Assembly: GCA_036388855.1 (NCBI GenBank)
Contig: DASVRA010000022.1
Location: 62,001-126,000 of the forward strand
Source of the DNA: DASVRA01 sp036388855
GTDB lineage: Bacteria > Pseudomonadota > Alphaproteobacteria > Caulobacterales > Caulobacteraceae
Direction: 5' to 3'
Length of the DNA: 64,000 nt
A program made the position numbers and the translations under genes. Shown piece by piece: positions 1 to 7,329 of the stretch (the stretch's first letter is position 1; every line of letters starts with the position of its first letter). Under the pieces are notes generated by a model. The model searched no databases. It was not told the origin of the DNA and worked only from the letters and a program-made list of their open reading frames with translations.

Positions 1-204
1 CTGGCGTGCGCCGCTCGCGGCCACGCTGAAGATCAGCATGAACAGCAGCGACGACATCACGGGGGCGGCCACAGTCTGCATCGCCACCTTCCAGAACCGC
101 CGGACCTCCTTCAGGTAGAGGGTCTTGAAGCCCTCCCAATTGAAGTCGCCGTACGCCCTGGGTTCCGGCGGCCTGATCTCCTCGACGGCGGCGACGTCAC
201 GCAT
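1..204 (-). CDS. ABC-2 type transporter permease, N-terminal part (cut by window edge)
   Basis: The reverse strand reads an open frame from an ATG at 204 to the window edge, 68 residues. After a polar N-terminus it contains a stretch like YLKEVRRFWKVAMQT followed by a hydrophobic segment (PVMSSLLFMLIFSVA). This is the usual start of DrrB/YadH-like ABC-2 permeases: a cytoplasmic amphipathic helix and then the first membrane helix. The partner ATPase would lie outside the window. The substrate cannot be told from this fragment. The frame stays open upstream of the chosen ATG, so the exact start is uncertain. Confidence 0.7.
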   Translation of the reverse strand, partial: MRDVAAVEEIRPPEPRAYGDFNWEGFKTLYLKEVRRFWKVAMQTVAAPVMSSLLFMLIFSVAASGARQ

Positions 205-342
205 CGGGTCCAGATGCGGGCGCGGCGCGGCGGGCGCAAGGCGTCTCCCAGCGCGCGCGCGTTACGCCTAAGCTAAGCCGTTGATTTCCCTTGGGTCAAC
301 TTGCCGCAGGGCGATCGGCGCCGTCCTGCCTATATCGGCTGT

Positions 343-351
343 TGTGGATAA
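343..351 (-). promoter_or_regulatory. Perfect DnaA-box match
   Basis: TGTGGATAA here is the complement of the consensus DnaA box TTATCCACA. It lies in the 215-base gap between the divergent ABC permease and M23-like genes, about 70 bases upstream of the latter. A single box can occur by chance, and no box cluster is seen, so an origin is not indicated. Confidence 0.35.
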
Positions 352-419
352 GCCGTGCGGACGCCGAAGCGTCCCGACCCGCCAGCCCTCCTAAGCCGTA
401 ACACGGAGCTCCGATCATC

Positions 420-1106
420 GTGCACGACACGCTGCGCCGCATCCTGCCTCTTTCCCTGATCCTCGCCGGCTTCGGCGGCGCGATTTCCCACGCCGCCACC
501 CAGGCCCAGCAGGCCGAGCGGCCGCAGCAACAGCTCGCCCCCTCGTTCTCGGCGCCGCTGAAGGCGGCCTTCACCGCCGTGGTGGAACGCGCGGACCTCA
601 CGCCCGCCTTCCAGGCGCCGGAGCAGGTCTGGGAAGGCAAGGACGTGGACGGCGACGGGGCGGCGGATTTCGTCAACCCCACCGGCAAGACGGTGCGTGG
701 CCACGACGGCTTCGGCGACGGCGAGTTCGGCGCCTCGCGCGACGGCGGCGGGCGCCGGCACGAGGGCGTCGACTACATCGCCCGTGCCGGCCAGAAGGTC
801 GTCGCCCCCATCTCCGGCTACGTCACCAAGATCGGCTACGCCTATTCGGGGTCCTACGACCTCCGCTTCGTCGAGATCAGCAACCCGGCGCTGAAGTTCG
901 AGGCGCGGGTGTTCTACGTCGACCCTGATGTGCGGGTGGGCCAGCCGGTGCGGCTCGGCACGCCGATCGGCAAGATGTCGAGCCTGCAGGGCCACTACGC
1001 CGGCATCACCGACCATGTGCATCTGGAGCTGGCCGAGCGGGGACGGCGCATCGACGCCACCCGCATGATCGTGGCCAAGCTGAAGGACGGCTCGGCCCGA
1101 GGCTGA
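420..1106 (+). CDS. Secreted M23 (LytM-type) peptidase-like protein
   Basis: 228 residues from a GTG start. A signal peptide (LPLSLILAGFGGAISHA) is followed by a linker and an M23 peptidase domain. The zinc-ligand pattern is present: H114 and D118 in HEGVD, and HVH at H199 and H201. Known family members cut peptide cross-links in peptidoglycan, so a cell-wall role in the periplasm is likely. A DxDxDG-type acidic loop (DVDGDGAADF) before the domain could bind calcium. The gene stands alone, divergent from the permease and convergent with the S8 protease gene. The start is chosen because it gives the complete signal peptide. No strong ribosome-binding site is seen. Confidence 0.75.
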   Translation: MHDTLRRILPLSLILAGFGGAISHAATQAQQAERPQQQLAPSFSAPLKAAFTAVVERADLTPAFQAPEQVWEGKDVDGDGAADFVNPTGKTVRGHDGFGDGEFGASRDGGGRRHEGVDYIARAGQKVVAPISGYVTKIGYAYSGSYDLRFVEISNPALKFEARVFYVDPDVRVGQPVRLGTPIGKMSSLQGHYAGITDHVHLELAERGRRIDATRMIVAKLKDGSARG

Positions 1107-1142
1107 CCCGCGACCGAACGGCGGCCTTAGGTCAGCTTGAGC

Positions 1143-2921
1143 TTAGCGCCGCCCGCTACGCGGCTGGATCATGCCGTAGCCGTAGATCGGATCCAGGCCG
1201 GGCGCGCCCAAATCCTTCGCCCTTTTCTTGAGCCGTTCCAGCACCGCCGCAGCGGTCTTCGGATCCTGACGCGATAGGTCGGCCGCGATGGTGGCCGACA
1301 CCAGGGGCGCGGCGAAGGAGGTGCCCGAGGTCGGCTTCGACCCCTCGGGCGCGGTCACGTCCACGCCGCGCGCGGCGAAGACGATGTACTTGCCCTGGTT
1401 GGCGTAGCGATAGACCTTGTGGCGGCCGTCCACCGCGGTCACCGCGACGACCGACGAATAGGCCGCGGGATAGGCCGGCGGGGCGGCCGGACCGGCGTTG
1501 CCCGCCGCGGCCACCACCACGATGCCCTTGGCCTGGGCGCGCCGGATCACCTCGGCCAGCGCCGCGTTGGGAGGCCCTGCGATCGAGAGGTTGATCACCG
1601 CCACGCCCCTGGACGCCAGCCAGTTGACCGCGCGCGCCATGGCGTCGGCGCTGGCGGCCGGGCCGCCCTTGGCGTCAAGCGTGAACACGTCGGCGGCCAG
1701 CACCTTGGCCCCCGCGCCGGCGGTCAGGTAGGCGACGGCCGTGCCGTGCGCGGCTGGCTCGGCCCGGCCCGCGGCGAAGGAGCGGCTTTCCACCACCGCC
1801 GCCCGCACCGCCGGGTGCCTGCGCTCCACCGCCGTGTCGATCATGCCGACCGAGCCATAGAACCGCGTCGCCGGCGCCGCGGAGCGCGGAAGGGCGCGCG
1901 CCTTGCCGGCCAGGCGGTAGACGGTGTTCAGGTCCGCGGCCCCCTGCGGTGCGGCGGCCTTGACCTGGGCCAGCACGGCTTCGGTGCTCTGTCCCTCGGG
2001 CACCTGGATACGGACCACGCCGCCGCCGAGCGCCGCCAGCGCCCGGTCCTGCAGGATCGGCAGGCCGAGCCGACGCACCGCCGCCAGCTCGTCCTCGTTG
2101 GCCACCAGCACGATCTCGTGCTCGCGGTATTCCCGCCCGCCGTCGTCGAAGCTCAGGTCCAGGGCGGCGACGCTCGCCCCGCGCCCCGCCTCCGCCGCGT
2201 CGGCGGAACCTCCCCGGTCCTCGGCCTGGTCCTCGTCCTCGTCGTAATCGGAACGGGAGTCGCCGCCGTGATCGTCGACGGCGTCGTCCGACCCGCCGTG
2301 GTCGTCGGCGCCGTCGTCATCCGAGCCCGAGCGGCCGTCGTCGTCGGAGCGGGAACGATCATCGTCATCGTCTGAGCCGGAGCGGTCGTCGTCGTCGCCG
2401 GAGCCTGACCGGTCGTCGTCCGAGCCGCTGTCGGAGCCGGAGCGGTCGTCATCCGACCCGGAGCGGTCGTCGTCTCCGCTTCCGGAACCGGAGCTGTCGC
2501 GGTCTTCCCCATCGCGATCCTCGCCGCTTCCAGACCCGGAGCTGTCTCGATCGCCGCTGTCGCGGTCCTCGCCGCTTCCCGAGCCGGAACTGTCACGGTC
2601 GCCGCCGTCCCGGTCGCCGCTGTCGCCGCCACCTCCGTCACGGTCTCCGCCGTCGTCGCGATCGCCGCCGCCGCCATCGCGGTCGCCGCCACTGTCGCGA
2701 TCACCGCCACCGCCGTCGCGATCGCCGCCGTCCCGGTCTCCGCCGCCGCCATCGCGATCGCCGCCGCCCCGGTCTCCATCGTCATCCCCGCGGCCGCCGG
2801 ACAGCCGCTCATGATCGAAGTCCGCTCCCGCAAGGCTGTGGACAGGCGCGCCCGCGGCCGCGAGGGCTATTACGGCGCACGAGGCGCGCAGGGCGGCAAG
2901 AAGAGTGGCGCGGCTAGTCAT
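1143..2921 (-). CDS. Subtilisin-like (S8) serine protease with long Asp/Ser/Gly/Arg-rich region
   Basis: 592 residues from the ATG at 2921, chosen because it begins a good signal peptide (ALRASCAVIALAAAGAP). Longer frames would run through the divergent sigma-factor gene. Residues about 40-250 are a low-complexity run of RDGGGGD-, SGSGSGED- and DDDRSGSD-type units. A propeptide-like domain follows (about 262-340), then an S8 domain with Asp362 (MIDTAV), His392 (AHGTAV), oxyanion Asn475 (AAGN) and Ser535 (SGTSFAAP). All catalytic residues are present, so it should be active outside the cytoplasm. The acidic region may bind divalent cations (inference). It is divergent from an ECF sigma/anti-sigma pair, which suggests it is a target or a regulator of that system. 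Confidence 0.85.
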   Translation of the reverse strand: MTSRATLLAALRASCAVIALAAAGAPVHSLAGADFDHERLSGGRGDDDGDRGGGDRDGGGGDRDGGDRDGGGGDRDSGGDRDGGGGDRDDGGDRDGGGGDSGDRDGGDRDSSGSGSGEDRDSGDRDSSGSGSGEDRDGEDRDSSGSGSGDDDRSGSDDDRSGSDSGSDDDRSGSGDDDDRSGSDDDDDRSRSDDDGRSGSDDDGADDHGGSDDAVDDHGGDSRSDYDEDEDQAEDRGGSADAAEAGRGASVAALDLSFDDGGREYREHEIVLVANEDELAAVRRLGLPILQDRALAALGGGVVRIQVPEGQSTEAVLAQVKAAAPQGAADLNTVYRLAGKARALPRSAAPATRFYGSVGMIDTAVERRHPAVRAAVVESRSFAAGRAEPAAHGTAVAYLTAGAGAKVLAADVFTLDAKGGPAASADAMARAVNWLASRGVAVINLSIAGPPNAALAEVIRRAQAKGIVVVAAAGNAGPAAPPAYPAAYSSVVAVTAVDGRHKVYRYANQGKYIVFAARGVDVTAPEGSKPTSGTSFAAPLVSATIAADLSRQDPKTAAAVLERLKKRAKDLGAPGLDPIYGYGMIQPRSGRR

Positions 2922-2985
2922 CGGCCTCCGATATTGCCACACTCTCCGTTCCAGGGGGAGAGAGACTTCCGGTCGCAGGGGCGCC

Positions 2986-3011
2986 GGGAATAATCTCACC
3001 GGTTCAACGTT
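2986..3011 (+). promoter_or_regulatory. Candidate ECF sigma-factor promoter (autoregulatory)
   Basis: GGGAATAA at 2986-2993 and CGTT at 3008-3011 give GGAA, 17 bases, CGTT. This fits the GGAA...CGTT shape of many alphaproteobacterial ECF promoters. It lies just upstream of the ECF sigma gene (ATG at 3030) and implies a very short leader. Autoregulation is typical for ECF genes, but here it is inferred. Confidence 0.5.
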
Positions 3012-3029
3012 GTCCGATCGAACAGGCTG

Positions 3030-3539
3030 ATGGCCGCCGACCCCGAGGACTTCCGCCAGAAAGTGGCTGCGCTGTTGCCCCAGCTCCGGCGCTTCGCGCT
3101 GGCCCTGGCGCGCACGCCGCACGACGCGGACGACCTCGTGCAGTCGGCCATCGAACGGGCGCTCGCCCGACAGGAACAATGGAAGCCGGACACCCGGCTG
3201 GACAGTTGGATGTACCGGATCGTGCAGAACCTCTGGATCGACCAGACCCGACAAGGCCGCCGCCGCGCCGCCGAACCCATCGAGGAGGCGCACGCGCTCG
3301 CCGGCGAGGATGGCCGCGACATCACCGAGCGCCGGCTGATGCTCCAGGCGGCCAAGGCCGCTTTCGACCGGCTGCAGCCGGAGATGCGCGCGGCCGCCTC
3401 GCTGGTGATCCTGAACGGCATGTCCTATCGCGACGCCGCCGAGGCGCTCGACGTGCCGATCGGCACGATCATGAGCCGGGTGTCCCGCTCGCGCCGCAGC
3501 CTGGAAGAAGCCCTTCGGCCGGGGGAGGCGGCGCCATGA
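3030..3539 (+). CDS. ECF-family RNA polymerase sigma factor
   Basis: 169 residues with the two-domain ECF layout. The sigma-2 region covers about residues 12-75 (DADDLVQSAIERAL and SWMYRIVQNLWIDQTRQ). The sigma-4 helix-turn-helix covers about 110-162 (SYRDAAEALDVPIGTIMSRVSRSRRSL). There is no extra C-terminal domain. Its stop codon overlaps the start of the anti-sigma gene (ATGA), so the two are translationally coupled. It should direct transcription of a small regulon when released by the anti-sigma factor, probably including itself and perhaps the divergent protease. I cannot assign the ECF group number. Confidence 0.9.
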   Translation: MAADPEDFRQKVAALLPQLRRFALALARTPHDADDLVQSAIERALARQEQWKPDTRLDSWMYRIVQNLWIDQTRQGRRRAAEPIEEAHALAGEDGRDITERRLMLQAAKAAFDRLQPEMRAAASLVILNGMSYRDAAEALDVPIGTIMSRVSRSRRSLEEALRPGEAAP

Positions 3540-4273
3540 CCCTCTACAGCGACGAGATGCTGACCCGCTTCCTCGACGGCGAATGCACCGGGACGGAAGC
3601 GACCGAAATCGAGACGACTGTCAATGCCGATCCCGCTCTGGCCGCGCGGCTGGAAGCCATGACCGCGCGGGACGGCTTGCTGCGGGAGGTCTTCGACGAG
3701 ACGCTGGGACCGGTCCCGACGAAACTAACCGAGGCGCTGGAGGCCCCGCGCTCCGCCGAGGTGTTGCCGTTCCGCGCGCGGCCTCGGCAGGCCGCCTGGA
3801 CCGGCTGGACCGGCCTGGCGGCGGCGAGCGCGGCGGCGCTGGCCATCGGCGCCCTCGGCGGGGCGAACTTCGCGCGCCAGCCGACGCCCCTGATCGCCCC
3901 CTCGGCCGATGGCCTGGCGGCGCAGGCAACGCTGGCCTCGGCGCTGTCGACGGCGCGCAGCGGCCAGGCGGCCGAGGTCGCCGGCGGCAAGCTGACGGTG
4001 GCGCTGAGCTTCAAGGCGGGTGACGGGCGGCTGTGCCGCCAGTTCCAGCTCGGCTTCGATCGCGGCGCGGGGGCGGGCGTTGCCTGCCGGAGCGGCGAGG
4101 AATGGAAGATCGAGGGCTGGGCCCCCGCGGCTTCGCAAGACGCCGGCTTCCAAGCCGCCGCCGGGCCGGCCGAGGGGCCAGTCGCCCAGATCGTCGACAG
4201 CCTGGGCGTTGACGAGACGCTGGACGCCGGCGCCGAGTCGCGCGCCATCGCCGGCGGCTGGAAGGCCGGCTAA
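3536..4273 (+). CDS. Membrane anti-sigma factor partner of the ECF sigma
   Basis: 245 residues starting in the ATGA overlap with the sigma gene. Residues 1-84 look cytoplasmic and acidic (YSDEMLTRFLDGECTGTEA is typical of the sigma-binding N-terminus of such proteins). A single membrane segment lies around 88-110 (GLAAASAAALAIGALGGANF), and the remainder should be periplasmic. The periplasmic part has two cysteines (LCRQF and ACRSGEEW) that could form a disulfide. No zinc HxxxCxxC motif is visible. Assignment rests on position, size and topology. The inducing signal is unknown, and the neighbouring secreted S8 protease could act on the periplasmic part (inference). Confidence 0.8.
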   Translation: MTLYSDEMLTRFLDGECTGTEATEIETTVNADPALAARLEAMTARDGLLREVFDETLGPVPTKLTEALEAPRSAEVLPFRARPRQAAWTGWTGLAAASAAALAIGALGGANFARQPTPLIAPSADGLAAQATLASALSTARSGQAAEVAGGKLTVALSFKAGDGRLCRQFQLGFDRGAGAGVACRSGEEWKIEGWAPAASQDAGFQAAAGPAEGPVAQIVDSLGVDETLDAGAESRAIAGGWKAG

Positions 4274-4339
4274 CGATCGGCTGCAGCGCGTGAGGGTCTG
4301 ACGACTGCCCGCTCTCCCTGGCTCGGGAAAGCCTAAGGG

Positions 4340-5188
4340 TCAGTGCGCCACGTTGCGCCAGATGCGGCGGTAGCTGAGGTAGACGATGCCGGTCAGCAGC
4401 AGCAGGTAGATCATCACCGCCAGGCCGGTGCGCTTGCGCTCCTCCATCTTGGGCTCCGAGGCCCAGGTGAGGAAGGCGACCACGTCCTTGGCCTGCTGCT
4501 CGATCGTGGACGGCGTGCCGTCGTCGAAGGTGACACGGCCAGGTGCTAAGGGAGGCGGCATGGCGATGAAGCCGCCGTGCGGCACATGGCGCTTGTCCCC
4601 CGACCAGTAGCTCGACAGGTCGCCCGGGAACCAGGGATTGTAGTGCTGGCCAGGGCCGACCGTCAGGCCCGGCGGCGGGTTCCGGTAGCCGGTCAGCACC
4701 GAATAGACATACTGCGGCCCGCCGCCCCGCGCCTTGACGATCACCGACAGGTCGGGCGGCATCACACCGCCGTTGGACGCGCGCGCGGCCGCCTCGTTGG
4801 GGAAGGGCGCCTTGAACTTGTCGGCCGCGGTGGCTTCGCGGGTGATCGCGTCGCCGGTTTCGGAGTCGATGTCGGGGACCTGGGTCTCCTTGGCGATGGC
4901 CTTGGCCCAGGGGTTGTCGTTCGGGTTCGGATATTTCTCGTCGTAGAAGGGGCCGCCCGGCTGGCCGAGGTGGCGATAGGCCATCAGGTCCATCGAGTGG
5001 CAGGACGAGCAGACCTCGCGGTAGACCTTGAAGCCGCGCTGCAGCTGGCCCTGGTCGAACTGGCCGAACGGCCCTTCGAAGCTCCAGCGCACCTGTTTGG
5101 GCTCGAGCGGGTGCACCGCGGCGGCGGCCGGCAGGGCGGCGGCCAGCAGCCCCAGCGAAGCGATCAGCGTGACGGCTTTGCGCAGCAT
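4340..5188 (-). CDS. petC: Cytochrome c1 of the bc1 complex
   Basis: 282 residues. A signal peptide (ASLGLLAAALPAAAA) leads to a periplasmic c-type domain with the haem-binding motif CSSCH in a VCSSCHSMDLMAYRHL context. A C-terminal membrane anchor (GLAVMIYLLLLTGIVYLSY) is followed by a short basic tail. It carries electrons from the Rieske protein to cytochrome c. It is the last gene of the petA-petB-petC operon, 6 bases after petB. Length is normal for alphaproteobacterial cytochrome c1. Confidence 0.96.
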   Translation of the reverse strand: MLRKAVTLIASLGLLAAALPAAAAVHPLEPKQVRWSFEGPFGQFDQGQLQRGFKVYREVCSSCHSMDLMAYRHLGQPGGPFYDEKYPNPNDNPWAKAIAKETQVPDIDSETGDAITREATAADKFKAPFPNEAAARASNGGVMPPDLSVIVKARGGGPQYVYSVLTGYRNPPPGLTVGPGQHYNPWFPGDLSSYWSGDKRHVPHGGFIAMPPPLAPGRVTFDDGTPSTIEQQAKDVVAFLTWASEPKMEERKRTGLAVMIYLLLLTGIVYLSYRRIWRNVAH

Positions 5189-5194
5189 CGGCTC

Positions 5195-6490
5195 TCAGGC
5201 CCTCGCGGCTTCACGGTCGCCGTCGGGAGTGAGGACGGGCACGTTGATGGAGGTCGGGACCGGCAGAGGCTTCTCCACCAGGCCCATGATGAAGGTGATC
5301 GGGATCAGGTAGGCGAAGTAGTACAGGGTGCAGATGCGTGAGAGCCAGACGTAGGTCAGGCCCATCGGCTGGCCCTCGGCGTTGAGGCCGACGCTGAACA
5401 CCACGTCGTCGGGCAGCTTCGAGCCGCAGTAGCCGAGGATGATCGAGTTCACCACGAAGATCAGGAAGAACCAGCGCATCGTCGGCCGGTAGCGCATCGA
5501 GCGCACGCGCGAGCGGTCGATCCAGGGCAGCACGAACAGCACCCCGATGGCGGCGAACATCGCCAGCACGCCCAGCACCTTGTCGGGCACCGCGCGCAGG
5601 ATCGCGTAGAAGGGCAGCAGGTACCACTCCGGCACGATGTGCGTCGGCGTCACCAGCGGGTTGGCCGGGATGTTGTTGTCGGCGTGGCCGAGGATCTCAG
5701 GGTTGTAGAACACGAAGCTGGCGAACAGCAGCAGGAACACCAGGATCGCGAAGCCGTCCTTGACCGTGTAGTAGGGGTGGAAGGGGACGAAGTCCTCCTT
5801 GTTGGTCAGGTTGATCCCCACCGGATTGTTGTTGCCGGGCACGTGCAGCGCCCAGATGTGCATCGCCACCAGCCCCGCGATCACGAACGGCAAGAGGTAG
5901 TGCAGTGAGAAGAAGCGGTTCAGCGTCGGCTGGTCGATGGCGAACCCGCCCTGCAGCCAGGTCAGGATCGGCTTACCGACGATCGGCAGCGCGCCCAAGA
6001 GGTTGGTGATCACCGTCGCGCCCCAGAAGCTCATCTGCCCCCAAGGCAGGGTGTAGCCGAGGAAGGCGGTGGCCATCATCACCAGATAGATCGTGACCCC
6101 GATGATCCACAGCACCTCGCGCGGCGCCTTGTAGGAGCCGTAGTAGAGGTTGCGGAACATGTGGATGTACACCGCCAGGAAGAACATCGAGGCGCCGTTG
6201 GCGTGGATGTAGCGGATCATCCAGCCGTAGTTCACGTCGCGCATGATGTGCTCGACGCTGGCGAACGCCTGGCCGGTTGAGGGGATGTAGTGCATCGCCA
6301 GCACGATGCCGGTGATGATCTGCACCATCAGCATCATCGCCAGCATGCCGCCGAAGGTCCACCAGTAGTTCAGGTTCTTCGGGGTGGGGTAGGACAGCGC
6401 GGTGTCGTGCGCCATGCGCATGATCGGCAGGCGGGTGTCCAGCCAGCGCTCGAAGCCGGTCTTCGGCTCGTAGGTCGAATGTCCGCTCAT
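5195..6490 (-). CDS. petB: Cytochrome b of the bc1 complex
   Basis: 431 residues, polytopic. Hallmarks include SYPTPKNLNYWWTFG near the N-terminus, GYTLPWGQMSFWGATV, and the quinol-site region PEWYLLPFYAILRA, with paired haem-ligand histidines in helices B and D. It forms the membrane core that oxidises and reduces quinone and pumps protons. It lies between petA and petC in one operon, and its ATG follows the petA stop by one base. Confidence 0.97.
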   Translation of the reverse strand: MSGHSTYEPKTGFERWLDTRLPIMRMAHDTALSYPTPKNLNYWWTFGGMLAMMLMVQIITGIVLAMHYIPSTGQAFASVEHIMRDVNYGWMIRYIHANGASMFFLAVYIHMFRNLYYGSYKAPREVLWIIGVTIYLVMMATAFLGYTLPWGQMSFWGATVITNLLGALPIVGKPILTWLQGGFAIDQPTLNRFFSLHYLLPFVIAGLVAMHIWALHVPGNNNPVGINLTNKEDFVPFHPYYTVKDGFAILVFLLLFASFVFYNPEILGHADNNIPANPLVTPTHIVPEWYLLPFYAILRAVPDKVLGVLAMFAAIGVLFVLPWIDRSRVRSMRYRPTMRWFFLIFVVNSIILGYCGSKLPDDVVFSVGLNAEGQPMGLTYVWLSRICTLYYFAYLIPITFIMGLVEKPLPVPTSINVPVLTPDGDREAARA

Positions 6491-6491
6491 C

Positions 6492-7040
6492 TCAGCCGAT
6501 CTTGATGCGGGTGTCGGAAAGGTAGGCGTATTCCGGCACTTCCAGGTTCTTCGGCGCAGGGCCTTTCCTGATGCGGCCGGAGGTGTCGTAGACCGAGCCG
6601 TGGCAGGGGCAGAACCAGCCCTTGTAGTCGCCCTGGCCGAACAGCGGCACGCAGCCGAGATGGGTGCAGCTGCCGACCAGGATCAGCCACTCCGGCTTCT
6701 TCACCCGCGCGGCGTCCGGCTGCGGATCCTTCATGCTCGCATGATCGTCCTGGCGGGCGGCGGCGATCTCGGCGGGCGTGCGGTGGCGCACGAACACCGG
6801 CTTGCCGCGCCACTTGACCGCCACTTCCTGGCCCAGCGCCACCTTGCTGAGATCGAACTCGATCGAGGCCAGCGCCAGGGTGTCGCCGGCCGGGTTCATC
6901 TGGTCGACCAGCGGCCAGGCCACAGCGGCGGCCCCGCCGACGGTCGCGGCGGCGGCGGCGATGTGGATGAAGTCGCGGCGGCTCTTGTCGGGGTTGGGCG
7001 TGCCGGGGCCCGAAACCGTGTTGATGACCGTGTGGGCCAA
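6492..7040 (-). CDS. petA: Rieske iron-sulfur subunit of the bc1 complex
   Basis: 182 residues. An N-terminal Tat-type signal anchor (SRRDFIHIAAAAATVGGAAA) is followed by the Rieske domain with CTHLGC and CPCHGS, the 2Fe-2S ligands. It passes electrons from quinol to cytochrome c1. The likely start is a TTG at 7040 preceded by a GAAGGGTGAG ribosome-binding region, since no ATG or GTG fits better. First gene of the operon. The 289 bases upstream (7041-7329) hold no gene and must contain the pet promoter, which I could not pinpoint. Confidence 0.96.
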   Translation of the reverse strand: MAHTVINTVSGPGTPNPDKSRRDFIHIAAAAATVGGAAAVAWPLVDQMNPAGDTLALASIEFDLSKVALGQEVAVKWRGKPVFVRHRTPAEIAAARQDDHASMKDPQPDAARVKKPEWLILVGSCTHLGCVPLFGQGDYKGWFCPCHGSVYDTSGRIRKGPAPKNLEVPEYAYLSDTRIKIG

Positions 7041-7329
7041 CGCAAGCTCACCCTTCGCTAGGGACGCCGACTGAGGGACGGCGCCGACATGGACCGGCCT
7101 CCTGGCCGTTCGCCCGCCTTGCGCGCCCGAAAGCGCGCCGATTCGCCCGCTCGGGGAGGAGGGGCGGCGGTCGCGGCGACGGCTTAGAATGCGCCCGCCC
7201 CTTTTTCAACCGGACCCGCCTGAAATCCTCCAGCCGCTTTGCCGCTCAAGGCTCGGCTCGAATGGAATAGGTCAGGCAACCGACCGTTGTCCCAAAGGTT
7301 AAGCCCCTAACCAGCACCTGGAGGCGGAG

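Noticed and set aside
343..351. Replication origin
   Set aside because: Only one DnaA box and no AT-rich region or origin-type genes nearby.
1419..2375. 318-residue forward frame opposite the S8 protease
   Set aside because: The protease on the other strand has all catalytic motifs. This frame is low-complexity.
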